From assembly GCF_000447295.1 (NCBI RefSeq), contig NZ_KE650771.1:6246925-6310924 (forward strand): a stretch of 64,000 nucleotides of DNA, given 5' to 3'. Both the position numbers and the translations under genes were made by a program. The notes under the pieces were generated by a model. That model was given only the letters and a program-made list of their open reading frames with translations, was not told where the DNA came from and searched no databases. Shown here in pieces: positions 27,345 through 36,108 of this stretch (the stretch's first letter is position 1; every line of letters begins with the position of its first letter). The stretch comes from Fischerella sp. PCC 9431 (GTDB lineage Bacteria; Cyanobacteriota; Cyanobacteriia; Cyanobacteriales; Nostocaceae).

Positions 27345-30300
27345 TTATTCTAGGTCGGCATTGAAACTAGTAACTAGTTCCTGACTTTTTACTTTAATAG
27401 TTTCAGTAGATAGAGAAATATGCGACAAAGGATAAGCTGAATTGACTGGAATACTTTTTAATACCGTCTGAAACTGTTCTAAGATGCGATGAATGGTGGC
27501 AGCATCAAAGCGATTGGGTAAATAGTCAATTCTAATTAACAGTTTAGAACCAGGTTCTACCGTTACACTTAAAGGATAGTTTGTTTCAAAAAATGAACGA
27601 ACATTGATAAATTTTAGACCACTTTTTTGCTCTAGTAAGGAAATATCTAATGGATGATTTTGAAAAGAGACTAGACTATTAAATAAAGGTATTCCCCTGG
27701 GGATCTCACTCCACCCTTGAATTTGCACTAGTGAACTGTACTGATACTCAAGCAGCTCTATTTGTTGCTGTTGTAACTGCCGGAGCCAGGATAGAAGGGA
27801 GATATGGCTCGAAACTTGTACCCGTATCGGTCGGCTATTGATGAATAGTCCAACGATCGCCTCAACTCCTGTCAAATCTGCTGGACGACCAGAGACAGTC
27901 ACCCCGAAAATCACGTCTTCTTCACCACTGTATCGACTTAACAGCAAAGCCCAAACGCCCTGAATGATGGTGTTGAGCGTTAAATGATGCTGTCTAGCAA
28001 AAGACTGTAGGGACGAGGTAACATCGATTGAGAGTGAAATTTCCTCTTGAGCATATCCCCAATCCTGGTGAGACGAATTGTCCGAGACCAAACCTGCATC
28101 TAACTTAGTTGGAGCGCGTAGTCCACTAAGAGCCTTTCGCCAGAAGCTTTCTTCTCCAGACCAGTCTTGCTGTTGCAACCAGGCAATATAGTCTCGATAA
28201 GGACGGCTATCTTTAAGGTATAAATCCTGACCTTTACACGATGCTTCGTAGAGGTTGAATAACTCTGTCACGATAATAGAAGTAGACCAACCATCTAATA
28301 AGATGTGGTGGTGGCTCCAGATGAATTGATGAATGTCTGTGGCAGTTTGGATGAGTGCCAATCGCATCAATGGCCCTTCACTCAAGGAAAAACCCTCTTG
28401 TGCATCTGCTCGAAGATAAGCTTGTAATTGTTGTTCTTGCTCAGTTGGAGACAAATCGCGCCAGTCTTGATGCTGCCAAGGTAATTCTAAATGCTCCAGC
28501 ACGATTTGGATTGGTTCTGCTAAGTCTTGCCAAATAAAAATACTCCGCAAACTGGGATAGCGATTTACTACTTGTTGCCATGCTTGCCGAAAAGCAGTAG
28601 CGTTCAATTTTCCTTGCAAAGTTAAAATCTTTTGCTGGAAGTACACTCTTGATTCTGAATCATACAAGCTATGGAAGAGTAAGCCTTGTTGCAAAGGTGA
28701 GAGACAGTAAATATCTTCTATAGCGAATTTAGTGCTGAGTCGATCAAGCTGTTCCTGGTTCAACTTAGCTAGGGGAAAATCACTAGGTGTGTAGCCTCTA
28801 TGCGCTAAGGGGGAGTGACGAGTTAGCAACTGCTGGATTGGCAATTGAGGAATTTTCGTTATTATCGCACTCAGTTGGGCGATCGTTTGATGCTTAAATA
28901 GCTGCATTGGCGTCAGATTAAGCCCTGCTTCCTTGGCTCTGGCGGCAATCTGAATGCTGAGAATAGAATCTCCACCCAACTCAAAGAAGTTATCCTGCAC
29001 TCCGACTTGTTCGACACCCAAAACTTCCGCCCAGATATCAGCTAATAGTTGTTCTTCTGGAGTCCGGGGTGCAATGAAAGATGCTTCTAGTTCCGGGTGT
29101 GTCCAATTTGGTGTAGGTAGTGCATGACGATTCAGCTTACCGTTCAGCATCAGTGGTAAAGCGTCTAACTTTACATAAGCAGAGGGCAACATGTAGTCAG
29201 GTAGATGCTTTTGCAAAAAGCTGCGGAGTTCATTAATTATCAATGGTGGCTCTGGATATGGGACGACATAGGCAACTAGGCGTTTTTCACCCCGCTCATC
29301 ATCAAGGGCGATCGCTACAGTTTCTCGCACTGCTTGGTGTTGTCGCAGTGCTGTCTCTATTTCCCCCAACTCAATGCGGAAGCCGCGAATCTTCACTTGA
29401 TGGTCAATCCGACCAAGGAATTCGATGTTACCGTCGCTGAGGTAACGTGCTAAATCTCCGGTTTGGTAAAGGCGATCGCTTCCTGTCTCCCGAAAGGGAT
29501 TTGGTATAAATTTTTGCTTGGTCAAATCTGGACGGTTGAAATATCCGCGCGCTAAATTAGCACCACCAATGTACAATTCTCCCGGCACGCCGATAGGAAC
29601 GGGTTGCAGATGCTCATCTAAAAGGAAGATTTGGGTATTTGCTAGGGGTCGTCCGAGGGGAACTGTAGCTGAATCATCTCTTTGACCGTTTTCTACCTGA
29701 TAAGTAAGTACTCCCACAGTAGCTTCTGTAGGGCCGTAGTGATTGAGGATAGTACAGTCAGGAGCTAACGCTTGCACCTTCTCAATTAAATTCCAGCTAG
29801 AGCTTTCACCGCCCAGCATTAAGCAGCGACGCGGTAGGATTTGGGCAGGATGTTGGCAGGAACTGAGTAAAGCTTGGAGGTAGCTGGGAACGATTTTGAG
29901 AAAGTCGATACCACCGTGATGATGAAAATAATCGGCGATCGCATCTGCATCAGCTGCTCGTTCTTGGGAAATGATATGCAGACAGCCACCTGTACACAAA
30001 GGACAAAATATATTTGTGTAAGCTGCATCGGCGCTAAAGGTAGTAACCAAGGCGTAGCTGGAACTTGTGGGAAAACCTATTCGCTCTAGGACACCATTGA
30101 GGTAGTTGAACATTTGCTGATGTTCAATGGCAACTCCCTTGGGCTTGCCTGTAGAACCAGAGGTGTAGAGTACATAAATTAAATTTTCTGGGCTGACTAC
30201 ACTAACTAAGTTTTCACTGCTTTTTTGGGCTATGACATCCCAATCCGCGTCTAGAGAAACCACATGCGCCCTGTGTTCAGGAAGATTGAGGACTAACTCA

Positions 30301-31991
30301 GCAGTAGATAGTATTACTGTTGCTTGGGTATCTTCCAAAATGAAGGCTTGGCGTTCCTTTGGCAGTTGGGAATCAAGTGGTATGTATGCACCACCTGCTT
30401 TGAGAATAGCCAGTAGCGCGATGACTGTTAAGTGCGATCGCTCCAAACAAATTGCCACCAACACTTCTGGCCCCACGCCCAAATTTTGCAAATAACCTGC
30501 CAATTGATTAGCACTAGCGTTGAGTTGAGCATAAGTTAATTGCTTGTTTTCAAACACAACAGCAACATTATTTGGCGTACTATCTACCTGTTTTTCAAAT
30601 AGTTGATGTATACATTGAACTTTGGAATAATTAGTTTTTGTATTGTTGAACTGAAATAAAAGTTGTTGTCGCTCTAGTTCGCTAATAATTTCTAACTTAC
30701 TGATTGCACAATAGGGATTTGCGATCGCACTTTCTAATAGTATCTGAAATTGTTCTGCCCAGCGTTTTATATCCTCTGATCGAAACAAGCTAGAGTCGTA
30801 GCAAAATTCGGTAAGTAATTCGTTATCTTTTTTTAGTAAACATAAAAGATTTAATTTAAATTTATCAATATAACTAAGCTGCTTGTATATAGAAAAAACG
30901 GTATTACCAGAAAAATACTTATCTGGTTCTTCTCCAAAATCATAACTTATTGGTAACCAAGAGATATCTTCATTTTCGCCATTTAATAAACCTATTTCAT
31001 CCCAATTAAAAAAATTCTGCCACTTGTATTGCTTACTTGTAGATTCATGAATCTGCGTTAAAACTTCTAAAAATTGTAAGTTTGCTTCTAAATGAGAATG
31101 AATCGGTAAATATCTGGCGAACAATCCTAGCGATCGTTGTAGTTCTTCATATTGGCGACCATCGTATGCATTGCCAACAATCAAGTTTGATTGCCCTGTC
31201 AACCGCCACAGCCAAATGTGCCAGATAGTTTGCAGGAATACAGATATTGATGTCTCATACTGGCGTGCGAGTATTTCCAACTTGGCAACCGTATGCGGCT
31301 CAATAGTAATTGCAATTGATTTTGGTTGAAATTCTCTAGATTTATCTGATTGATTTTCTCCTGGAAGTTTCAAATTAAAAATAGCAGAAATATCTTGCTT
31401 TCTCCAATAATCTCGTCCTATTTTCGTATCTTCTGCTGCTAATAATTCATGTTGCCATTCAGAGTAGTCAGCATATTGCATTGGTTCCTGCTGAAGTTGC
31501 TCTTTTGGCAATCCTCCATAGTAATAGCTAATTTCCTGCACCAAGTTCTTCAGCGTTACACTATCTGCACACAGAGACGGTAAACTAAGAAGTAATAAAT
31601 GCTTTTGCGGTGACAAGATAATTAGCAATACATCCAGATTGGGAGTTTGTTCCAAATCGAAATGCAATTGGCTAAATTTTTGCCAAATTGCTGCAATTTC
31701 AATTTCCTGTTCTGATGGAGCGAAAGCACTTAAGTCCTGCTGATGTATTGGAGGTAAGTTACTGTCAGCGATCACTTGAAAAGGGATAATTTCCCCTGGT
31801 GAGCTTTTGAATATGGTACGTAAAATCTCATGGCGATTAATGACAGTATGTAAGGCAATCTCTAGAGTCTCGACATCGAGAATTCCCTCAATAAAAACAA
31901 CACCTTGAGTCCGGTAATGCAAGCATGACTCACCTTGCTGCAACAACCATAGATGCTTTTGCTGAGTTGAAAGTCGAAAAAATTCAATCAT
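27345..31991 (-). CDS. NRPS: degenerate C - A - PCP - C
   Basis: 1548 residues; the start ATG is preceded by AGAGGAA. The first condensation-like domain (about 1-430) has LPSLCADSVTL near 138-148 where HHxxxDG should be, so it lacks the catalytic His pair. An adenylation domain follows (about 460-985, YVLYTSGSTGKPKG) whose pocket reads D-A-T-K-M-G-H-V-G, reminiscent of Asn/Asp codes. The carrier (FFELGGDSILS, about 1000-1010) is followed by a second, catalytically intact C domain (about 1075-1520, HHHILLDGWS). The terminal C should serve the following A-PCP protein. The first domain may act only as a docking or acceptor platform for the C domain at the end of the PKS. Genes follow leftwards with 20-40 bp gaps. 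Confidence 0.9.
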   Translation of the reverse strand: MIEFFRLSTQQKHLWLLQQGESCLHYRTQGVVFIEGILDVETLEIALHTVINRHEILRTIFKSSPGEIIPFQVIADSNLPPIHQQDLSAFAPSEQEIEIAAIWQKFSQLHFDLEQTPNLDVLLIILSPQKHLLLLSLPSLCADSVTLKNLVQEISYYYGGLPKEQLQQEPMQYADYSEWQHELLAAEDTKIGRDYWRKQDISAIFNLKLPGENQSDKSREFQPKSIAITIEPHTVAKLEILARQYETSISVFLQTIWHIWLWRLTGQSNLIVGNAYDGRQYEELQRSLGLFARYLPIHSHLEANLQFLEVLTQIHESTSKQYKWQNFFNWDEIGLLNGENEDISWLPISYDFGEEPDKYFSGNTVFSIYKQLSYIDKFKLNLLCLLKKDNELLTEFCYDSSLFRSEDIKRWAEQFQILLESAIANPYCAISKLEIISELERQQLLFQFNNTKTNYSKVQCIHQLFEKQVDSTPNNVAVVFENKQLTYAQLNASANQLAGYLQNLGVGPEVLVAICLERSHLTVIALLAILKAGGAYIPLDSQLPKERQAFILEDTQATVILSTAELVLNLPEHRAHVVSLDADWDVIAQKSSENLVSVVSPENLIYVLYTSGSTGKPKGVAIEHQQMFNYLNGVLERIGFPTSSSYALVTTFSADAAYTNIFCPLCTGGCLHIISQERAADADAIADYFHHHGGIDFLKIVPSYLQALLSSCQHPAQILPRRCLMLGGESSSWNLIEKVQALAPDCTILNHYGPTEATVGVLTYQVENGQRDDSATVPLGRPLANTQIFLLDEHLQPVPIGVPGELYIGGANLARGYFNRPDLTKQKFIPNPFRETGSDRLYQTGDLARYLSDGNIEFLGRIDHQVKIRGFRIELGEIETALRQHQAVRETVAIALDDERGEKRLVAYVVPYPEPPLIINELRSFLQKHLPDYMLPSAYVKLDALPLMLNGKLNRHALPTPNWTHPELEASFIAPRTPEEQLLADIWAEVLGVEQVGVQDNFFELGGDSILSIQIAARAKEAGLNLTPMQLFKHQTIAQLSAIITKIPQLPIQQLLTRHSPLAHRGYTPSDFPLAKLNQEQLDRLSTKFAIEDIYCLSPLQQGLLFHSLYDSESRVYFQQKILTLQGKLNATAFRQAWQQVVNRYPSLRSIFIWQDLAEPIQIVLEHLELPWQHQDWRDLSPTEQEQQLQAYLRADAQEGFSLSEGPLMRLALIQTATDIHQFIWSHHHILLDGWSTSIIVTELFNLYEASCKGQDLYLKDSRPYRDYIAWLQQQDWSGEESFWRKALSGLRAPTKLDAGLVSDNSSHQDWGYAQEEISLSIDVTSSLQSFARQHHLTLNTIIQGVWALLLSRYSGEEDVIFGVTVSGRPADLTGVEAIVGLFINSRPIRVQVSSHISLLSWLRQLQQQQIELLEYQYSSLVQIQGWSEIPRGIPLFNSLVSFQNHPLDISLLEQKSGLKFINVRSFFETNYPLSVTVEPGSKLLIRIDYLPNRFDAATIHRILEQFQTVLKSIPVNSAYPLSHISLSTETIKVKSQELVTSFNADLE

Positions 31992-32036
31992 TTCCTCTTA
32001 CCTACCTACATCTCAACCAAGTCACAGCATAACTAG

Positions 32037-32843
32037 TTAACTCCAATAGAAGAATTTTTGCTCATCTTTGGACATCGCTAAGAAGCCACCAATAGTAATT
32101 CTCACTTTTTGCCCTATCACATCAGTAATTTGATGTACTATATTGCCGCCGTGGAAAATAATCATATCTCCGATATCCGGGGTTATGTATCTTTTTGGGC
32201 ATTTTTCTAAATCTAAATTTTTGGTGAGAGTCATTGACTCTTCTGTAGGCAAATCGTAAAGTACCAAATCTCCGCCTGATTCTGGCGTATCTATGATTAT
32301 AAAATAGCTGAGAGCATTTAGCATTTTGGCAATCTGCTTCAAGTGATCGTAGTATGAGTTTGACAAAAAATCATTGTTTTTATGCGGAACCATTCCACCT
32401 CGATTTGGGTAGACAAATCTCACTGTAGCAGGGGTATAAATCCGTTCGTCATTCTCTCTAGCTACTTCAACTTTTCTACCTCCTGACATCTTGCTTAAAA
32501 CTTCTTCAACTCTTGCTTCAAAATTTGTGTTAAAAAGTGTCTTCAACTTATCTCTAAAGCTGTCTGCACCTTGAAAGTATCTTTCCTTATCACTACCGGA
32601 TGCCATCAAAACACACCCTAGAGTTGTGCCATATCTTACAGTTTCTAGCTCATCACTTTCCTTCTCAAGCCTAGATTTTACTTCTAACATCTCTGCTTTA
32701 GAGAAGACTTCTTTTAAAAGCATTCCATCCATTTCACCTTGATAAATTTTATTAATTCCATCAGGATAATTACTGGCTAACTCAGCATTAAAAGTTAGCC
32801 ATTTGTTTATTGTTAATTCTATCTTTGTAGGGTTTGTATTCAT
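32037..32843 (-). CDS. WelO5-family Fe/2-oxoglutarate enzyme with H-x-N
   Basis: 268 residues. It shares with WelO5 the N-terminal YPDGINKIY/DGMLLKEVF region, TYTPAT-like IYTPATVRF, the LSYFIIIDTPESGGDLVLYDL core, GDMIIFHGGNIVHQI and a C-terminal YWS. The predicted iron ligands are His154 and His237. The position two residues after His154 is Asn (H-K-N-N-D), whereas hydroxylases of this superfamily have Asp/Glu and halogenases Gly/Ala. Activity is therefore uncertain: hydroxylase via Asp158, halogenase-like, or inactive. 45 bp upstream of the NRPS start and about 100 bp downstream of a paralogue; probably co-transcribed. Confidence 0.82.
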   Translation of the reverse strand: MNTNPTKIELTINKWLTFNAELASNYPDGINKIYQGEMDGMLLKEVFSKAEMLEVKSRLEKESDELETVRYGTTLGCVLMASGSDKERYFQGADSFRDKLKTLFNTNFEARVEEVLSKMSGGRKVEVARENDERIYTPATVRFVYPNRGGMVPHKNNDFLSNSYYDHLKQIAKMLNALSYFIIIDTPESGGDLVLYDLPTEESMTLTKNLDLEKCPKRYITPDIGDMIIFHGGNIVHQITDVIGQKVRITIGGFLAMSKDEQKFFYWS

Positions 32844-32939
32844 TTTACTTCCGTCTGTTCTGTTAAAGCTTTTGATTGTTTTGTCATGAGGGCGATCAAT
32901 TCGCCTAAATTCTGCGATAATTATTGTCTATAAATTTTA

Positions 32940-33734
32940 TTAACTCCAATAAAATATTTTTTGATTGTCTTTTGATAGAGCAACAAATCCACCTATACTA
33001 ATGCGATTTTTACTACCTTTAGCATCCGCTACCTTATGCCATATTATGCCACCGTGGAAAACAACCATATCACCTATGTCTGGACTAATATATTTTTTAT
33101 CGCATTTTTCAAAAGCCGAATGCTTACTTAAAGTATCAAAATCCTTTTTTGCTTCTTCTGGTGGCAAATCGTAAATGATTAATTCTCCACCTGATTCTGG
33201 CTTGTCAATAATCAGAAAATAACTCAAATGTTCTTGCAATCTAGCAATTTCTCTTAAGTGAGCAAAGGCCTGATGCTGAAGAAATTGGCTACCTTTATGA
33301 ATGATAAGTCCGCCTTTATTGGGTTCCATAAATCTAATTTGAGCAGGTGCATAGGTTTGATTATTTTCTGAGGCTAACTCTACTTTCCTTGCTCCTGAGA
33401 CTTTTCTCAATAAGGCTTCAATTCTGGCTTCATAACCAGTGGCAAAAATTTTGTTTAATTCGGTTCTATACGCTTTTACATCCTGAAAGTATTTGGTTTG
33501 ATCTTGTTCTTTGTCAAGTAAAACAATGCCAAACGATTTACCATAACCTACTATCTTCCGGTTGCTGTTGTTTTCAAGTTGATGTTTAGCTTTGAGCATT
33601 TCTTCTTTAGTAAAGACCTGCTGAATCAGCATTCCATCAATTTCACCTTTATATATTTGATTAACTGCATCTGGATAATTAGCTAATGAATCAGCTTTAA
33701 CCGTTATCCATAAATCATTTTTAACGTATGCCAT
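32940..33734 (-). CDS. WelO5-family Fe/2-oxoglutarate enzyme with H-x-G (candidate halogenase)
   Basis: 264 residues from the ATG at 33734, chosen because it gives an N-terminus of similar length to WelO5; a GTG at 33782 would add 16 residues. Same family features as its neighbour: YPDAVNQIYKGEIDGML, TYAPAQIRF, LSYFLIIDKPESGGELIIYDL, GDMVVFHGGIIWHK, and ending FYWS. Iron ligands are predicted at His146 and His233. His146 is followed by Lys-Gly, so the carboxylate ligand is replaced by Gly148, the hallmark of Fe/2OG radical halogenases, including WelO5 itself. A chlorinating role is therefore possible. It is first in the long - strand unit, upstream of its paralogue and the NRPS. Confidence 0.83.
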   Translation of the reverse strand: MAYVKNDLWITVKADSLANYPDAVNQIYKGEIDGMLIQQVFTKEEMLKAKHQLENNSNRKIVGYGKSFGIVLLDKEQDQTKYFQDVKAYRTELNKIFATGYEARIEALLRKVSGARKVELASENNQTYAPAQIRFMEPNKGGLIIHKGSQFLQHQAFAHLREIARLQEHLSYFLIIDKPESGGELIIYDLPPEEAKKDFDTLSKHSAFEKCDKKYISPDIGDMVVFHGGIIWHKVADAKGSKNRISIGGFVALSKDNQKIFYWS

Positions 33735-34751
33735 AGTTAAGTTTTCCAAAACTAAATTTTTTTTCGTTTTTACTCTTACCACAGAATAAAGCTAACGCAA
33801 TGTGCAATTTAATATTCAGTTACAAATTGATGAAATTGTAATGGCTATTGATTATAGCAGTTGAGCAACAAATGTTGTTGTCAATCAGTATATCGGTGTT
33901 AAAAATTATCGTTATGATAAGGTAGAAGGCAGAAGGGAAGAGGTTTTTAGGCAAGTTTATTTTTCGTTACATACTTGGGGTTTTTTGCACCTTTCTACTT
34001 AAGAGTTAGCGGTTGATACGAATAGTCTAATCCTAAATATCTTTGATTTTTATGATTATAATTTTTCTTACCAAGTTTTGGTGATTTTTTATTTAAGACA
34101 GTTAAGACAGTTAAGACAGTTAAGACAGTTAAGACATGAAATTATTTTTTTTAACGGCATATAATATAAACTGTTAACATATGTTTAAACTTGATATTTG
34201 CTATTGAAATTAGCTAGTAAGTATGAAAGAATCTGTTTGATAGATTAATCTGCTTTATCCATAATTCCAAACTCTTGATTTATGGTAGAAAGTGGGTTTT
34301 TCTACACCATCTCTATAAATTTGGTTAGAGGCCATACCTTAGGACTATTCTTAGTACCCGTAGAATGAACACTGTCTGTCATAACTTAAGAATGCAAAGA
34401 CTTGCTTGAGGTAATGCCACAGTGCCCATCATACAAAATGACGCCTTATGTGAATTAGAAACACCTCTTATCCTATAAGGGTTTTAAGACTAGCCCAAAA
34501 TTATTGTTTTGTGACTATCGACGAAATCACAAGGATTTCGAGACTTAATTCACATTAGATGTAATTTATGATATTAAGACTTGCAGTCAAGCAGCAGTGC
34601 AAGGTATGAGCCTCTCGTGCGTGCGTTTTTCACTCATGCAATATATGAAAGAAACACATTTACATTAAAAACCTTTACTAAGTAAGGGTTACGAAATGTG
34701 TTTCTTAGTAATAGAGAACAAAAGCACAAACAATCAACAAGGAGAAATAAA
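33735..34751. promoter_or_regulatory. Divergent intergenic region between the two halves of the peptide locus
   Basis: About 1 kb without a convincing gene, between the leftward oxygenase/NRPS unit and the rightward precursor/PKS unit, so it should carry promoters for both. It contains the 9-mer tandem repeat at 34093-34136 and a TATAAT-like box near 34160 (catataatataaac). A GGAG Shine-Dalgarno at 34740-34745 serves the precursor gene. No operator could be named. Confidence 0.5.
34093..34136. repeat. Tandem repeat, 4.9 copies of TTAAGACAG
   Basis: Four exact 9-bp copies plus eight bases of a fifth, in the divergent region. The same unit occurs twice at 14768-14785 upstream of another gene of the - strand unit. 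There are no spacers, so it is not a CRISPR. Confidence 0.9.
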
Positions 34752-35075
34752 ATGTCCTTAGCACAATTTACTGACTTCATAAAGAAGATTACAACAGAAA
34801 ATGACAATCCAGCTAGCGACTCATCAGGAACAGGTGCAGTATTGCAAAAAGCTTTAGGAAATCTTCAGGGATCTCCAGAACAAAAAATTGACACAGTATC
34901 GCAAAAGCTTTCTGAAGTAGCTAAATCTCAGGGTTTTGATGTTTCGGAAGCAGATGTGAAGCAGTATATCGATTCTTTGAGAATCCAGTATGAAATCAAC
35001 CCTGTCATAGCTGCTATGGCAGACACGTATTGCAGTACCTCTTGTCATTTCGGAAGTTTGGTTAGTGCCAGCTAA
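34752..35075 (+). CDS. Probable lanthipeptide precursor with Nif11-like leader
   Basis: 107 residues from ATG 34752, chosen for AAGGAG seven bases upstream; a start at 34698 is in frame but has no such site. The acidic helical leader (MSLAQFTDFIKKI..., then VAKSQGFDVSEADVKQYI at 56-73) resembles Nif11-type leaders. Both cysteines of the whole protein lie in the last 14 residues: Cys94 and Cys98 in ADTYCSTSCHFGSLVSAS, beside Thr92, Ser95, Thr96, Ser97, Ser102, Ser105 and Ser107. That is the layout of a class II lanthipeptide core. No double-glycine is present, so the cleavage site is unclear (perhaps around Ala88-Ala90). It is flanked by WelO5-like oxygenases on both sides; the LanM at 14978-18292 is the likely modifying enzyme. 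Confidence 0.68.
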   Translation: MSLAQFTDFIKKITTENDNPASDSSGTGAVLQKALGNLQGSPEQKIDTVSQKLSEVAKSQGFDVSEADVKQYIDSLRIQYEINPVIAAMADTYCSTSCHFGSLVSAS

Positions 35076-35227
35076 AATTTTGGTACGAAATCGTTCTAAG
35101 TTTCTGATTTGAAATTTTGATACATCTCAGGTGATCAAGAAAATAGATAATCTGGGATGTATCTACTGTAAGCTTTTTGGACAAGAACAATTAGCAGAGT
35201 TTGTAGCAATTTATTTCTAGGGAAATC

Positions 35228-36085
35228 ATGATTCAGTCACCTGTAAGCAAGTCCCTATATAATTTTGTTGAACTGGATGTTAGTGAAATTGGTAAATATC
35301 CAGAAGGAATTAGAAATATCTGCGATCGCAAGATTCATGGCCTAATCATTAAGAATTTTTTCTCCCAAGCAGATATATCCAGAGTCCTGAATCGGTTAAC
35401 GCGCAAAGGCCCATTTCCAGGATCGCCCTTCGGAGATGTTCTGATTTACGGCCCTGCCCTATATATATGCGATGCCGATATTACTCAATATTGTGAAGAA
35501 GCTATTGATTTTCGTAAATATTGTCGTCAAATATTCAGTGGAGGAGCCGACTTTGAGACTAGGCTAACAGAAGTTCTCGGTGCGATGTCTGGTGGTAGTC
35601 CGGTTGAACTTCCCGTTACCCCCGATGGTTACGCTTATACTCCAACGACTATTCGAGTATTAGAGACTGGTCAACATATGGGCTGGCACTTTGAAAACCA
35701 GTTTCTACATTGCACACCAGGGTATCGCCACCTGGAAACCATAGTCGAACCAGACGATCATCTAAGCTATTTTGCTGTGCTGAGTGCTGCTGAAGCTGGC
35801 GGAGAGTTGGTTCTTTATGATTTAGAGTGGTCAGAAACAGAATGGCCGGACAAAGAGCATGGTGGAACTAGGAAAAATGGTCTAGTGAACGGCAAGCTGA
35901 TCGCCTCAGTCATGGAAGACTACGACAAAATGTACCTCAGTCCTGAAGCTGGTTCTCTAGTTGTGTTTGATGCTGGGAGAATTTTGCATCGTGTCAGTGC
36001 AGTTGAAGGTTCTCGTCGTCGGATCACCGTTGGTGGATTTTTGGCCTTTTCCAAGAATCGGGAAAAACTTTTTTACTGGAGTTAG
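35228..36085 (+). CDS. WelO5-family Fe/2-oxoglutarate enzyme with H-x-E (likely hydroxylase)
   Basis: 285 residues. It matches WelO5 along its length: [83 protein letters not shown] and a final FYWS. Ligands: His154, Glu156 (WHFENQF) and His254. Unlike WelO5, where Gly occupies that position, a complete carboxylate facial triad is present, so oxygenation rather than halogenation is expected. It lies 152 bp after the precursor gene and 23 bp before the fatty acyl-AMP ligase, which makes both the lanthipeptide and the lipopeptide plausible substrates. Confidence 0.85.
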   Translation: MIQSPVSKSLYNFVELDVSEIGKYPEGIRNICDRKIHGLIIKNFFSQADISRVLNRLTRKGPFPGSPFGDVLIYGPALYICDADITQYCEEAIDFRKYCRQIFSGGADFETRLTEVLGAMSGGSPVELPVTPDGYAYTPTTIRVLETGQHMGWHFENQFLHCTPGYRHLETIVEPDDHLSYFAVLSAAEAGGELVLYDLEWSETEWPDKEHGGTRKNGLVNGKLIASVMEDYDKMYLSPEAGSLVVFDAGRILHRVSAVEGSRRRITVGGFLAFSKNREKLFYWS

Positions 36086-36108
36086 CCGACTGATAGAGTA
36101 ATAATATC

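Noticed and set aside
34093..34136. CRISPR array
   Set aside because: Nine-base units in direct tandem with no spacers and no cas genes.
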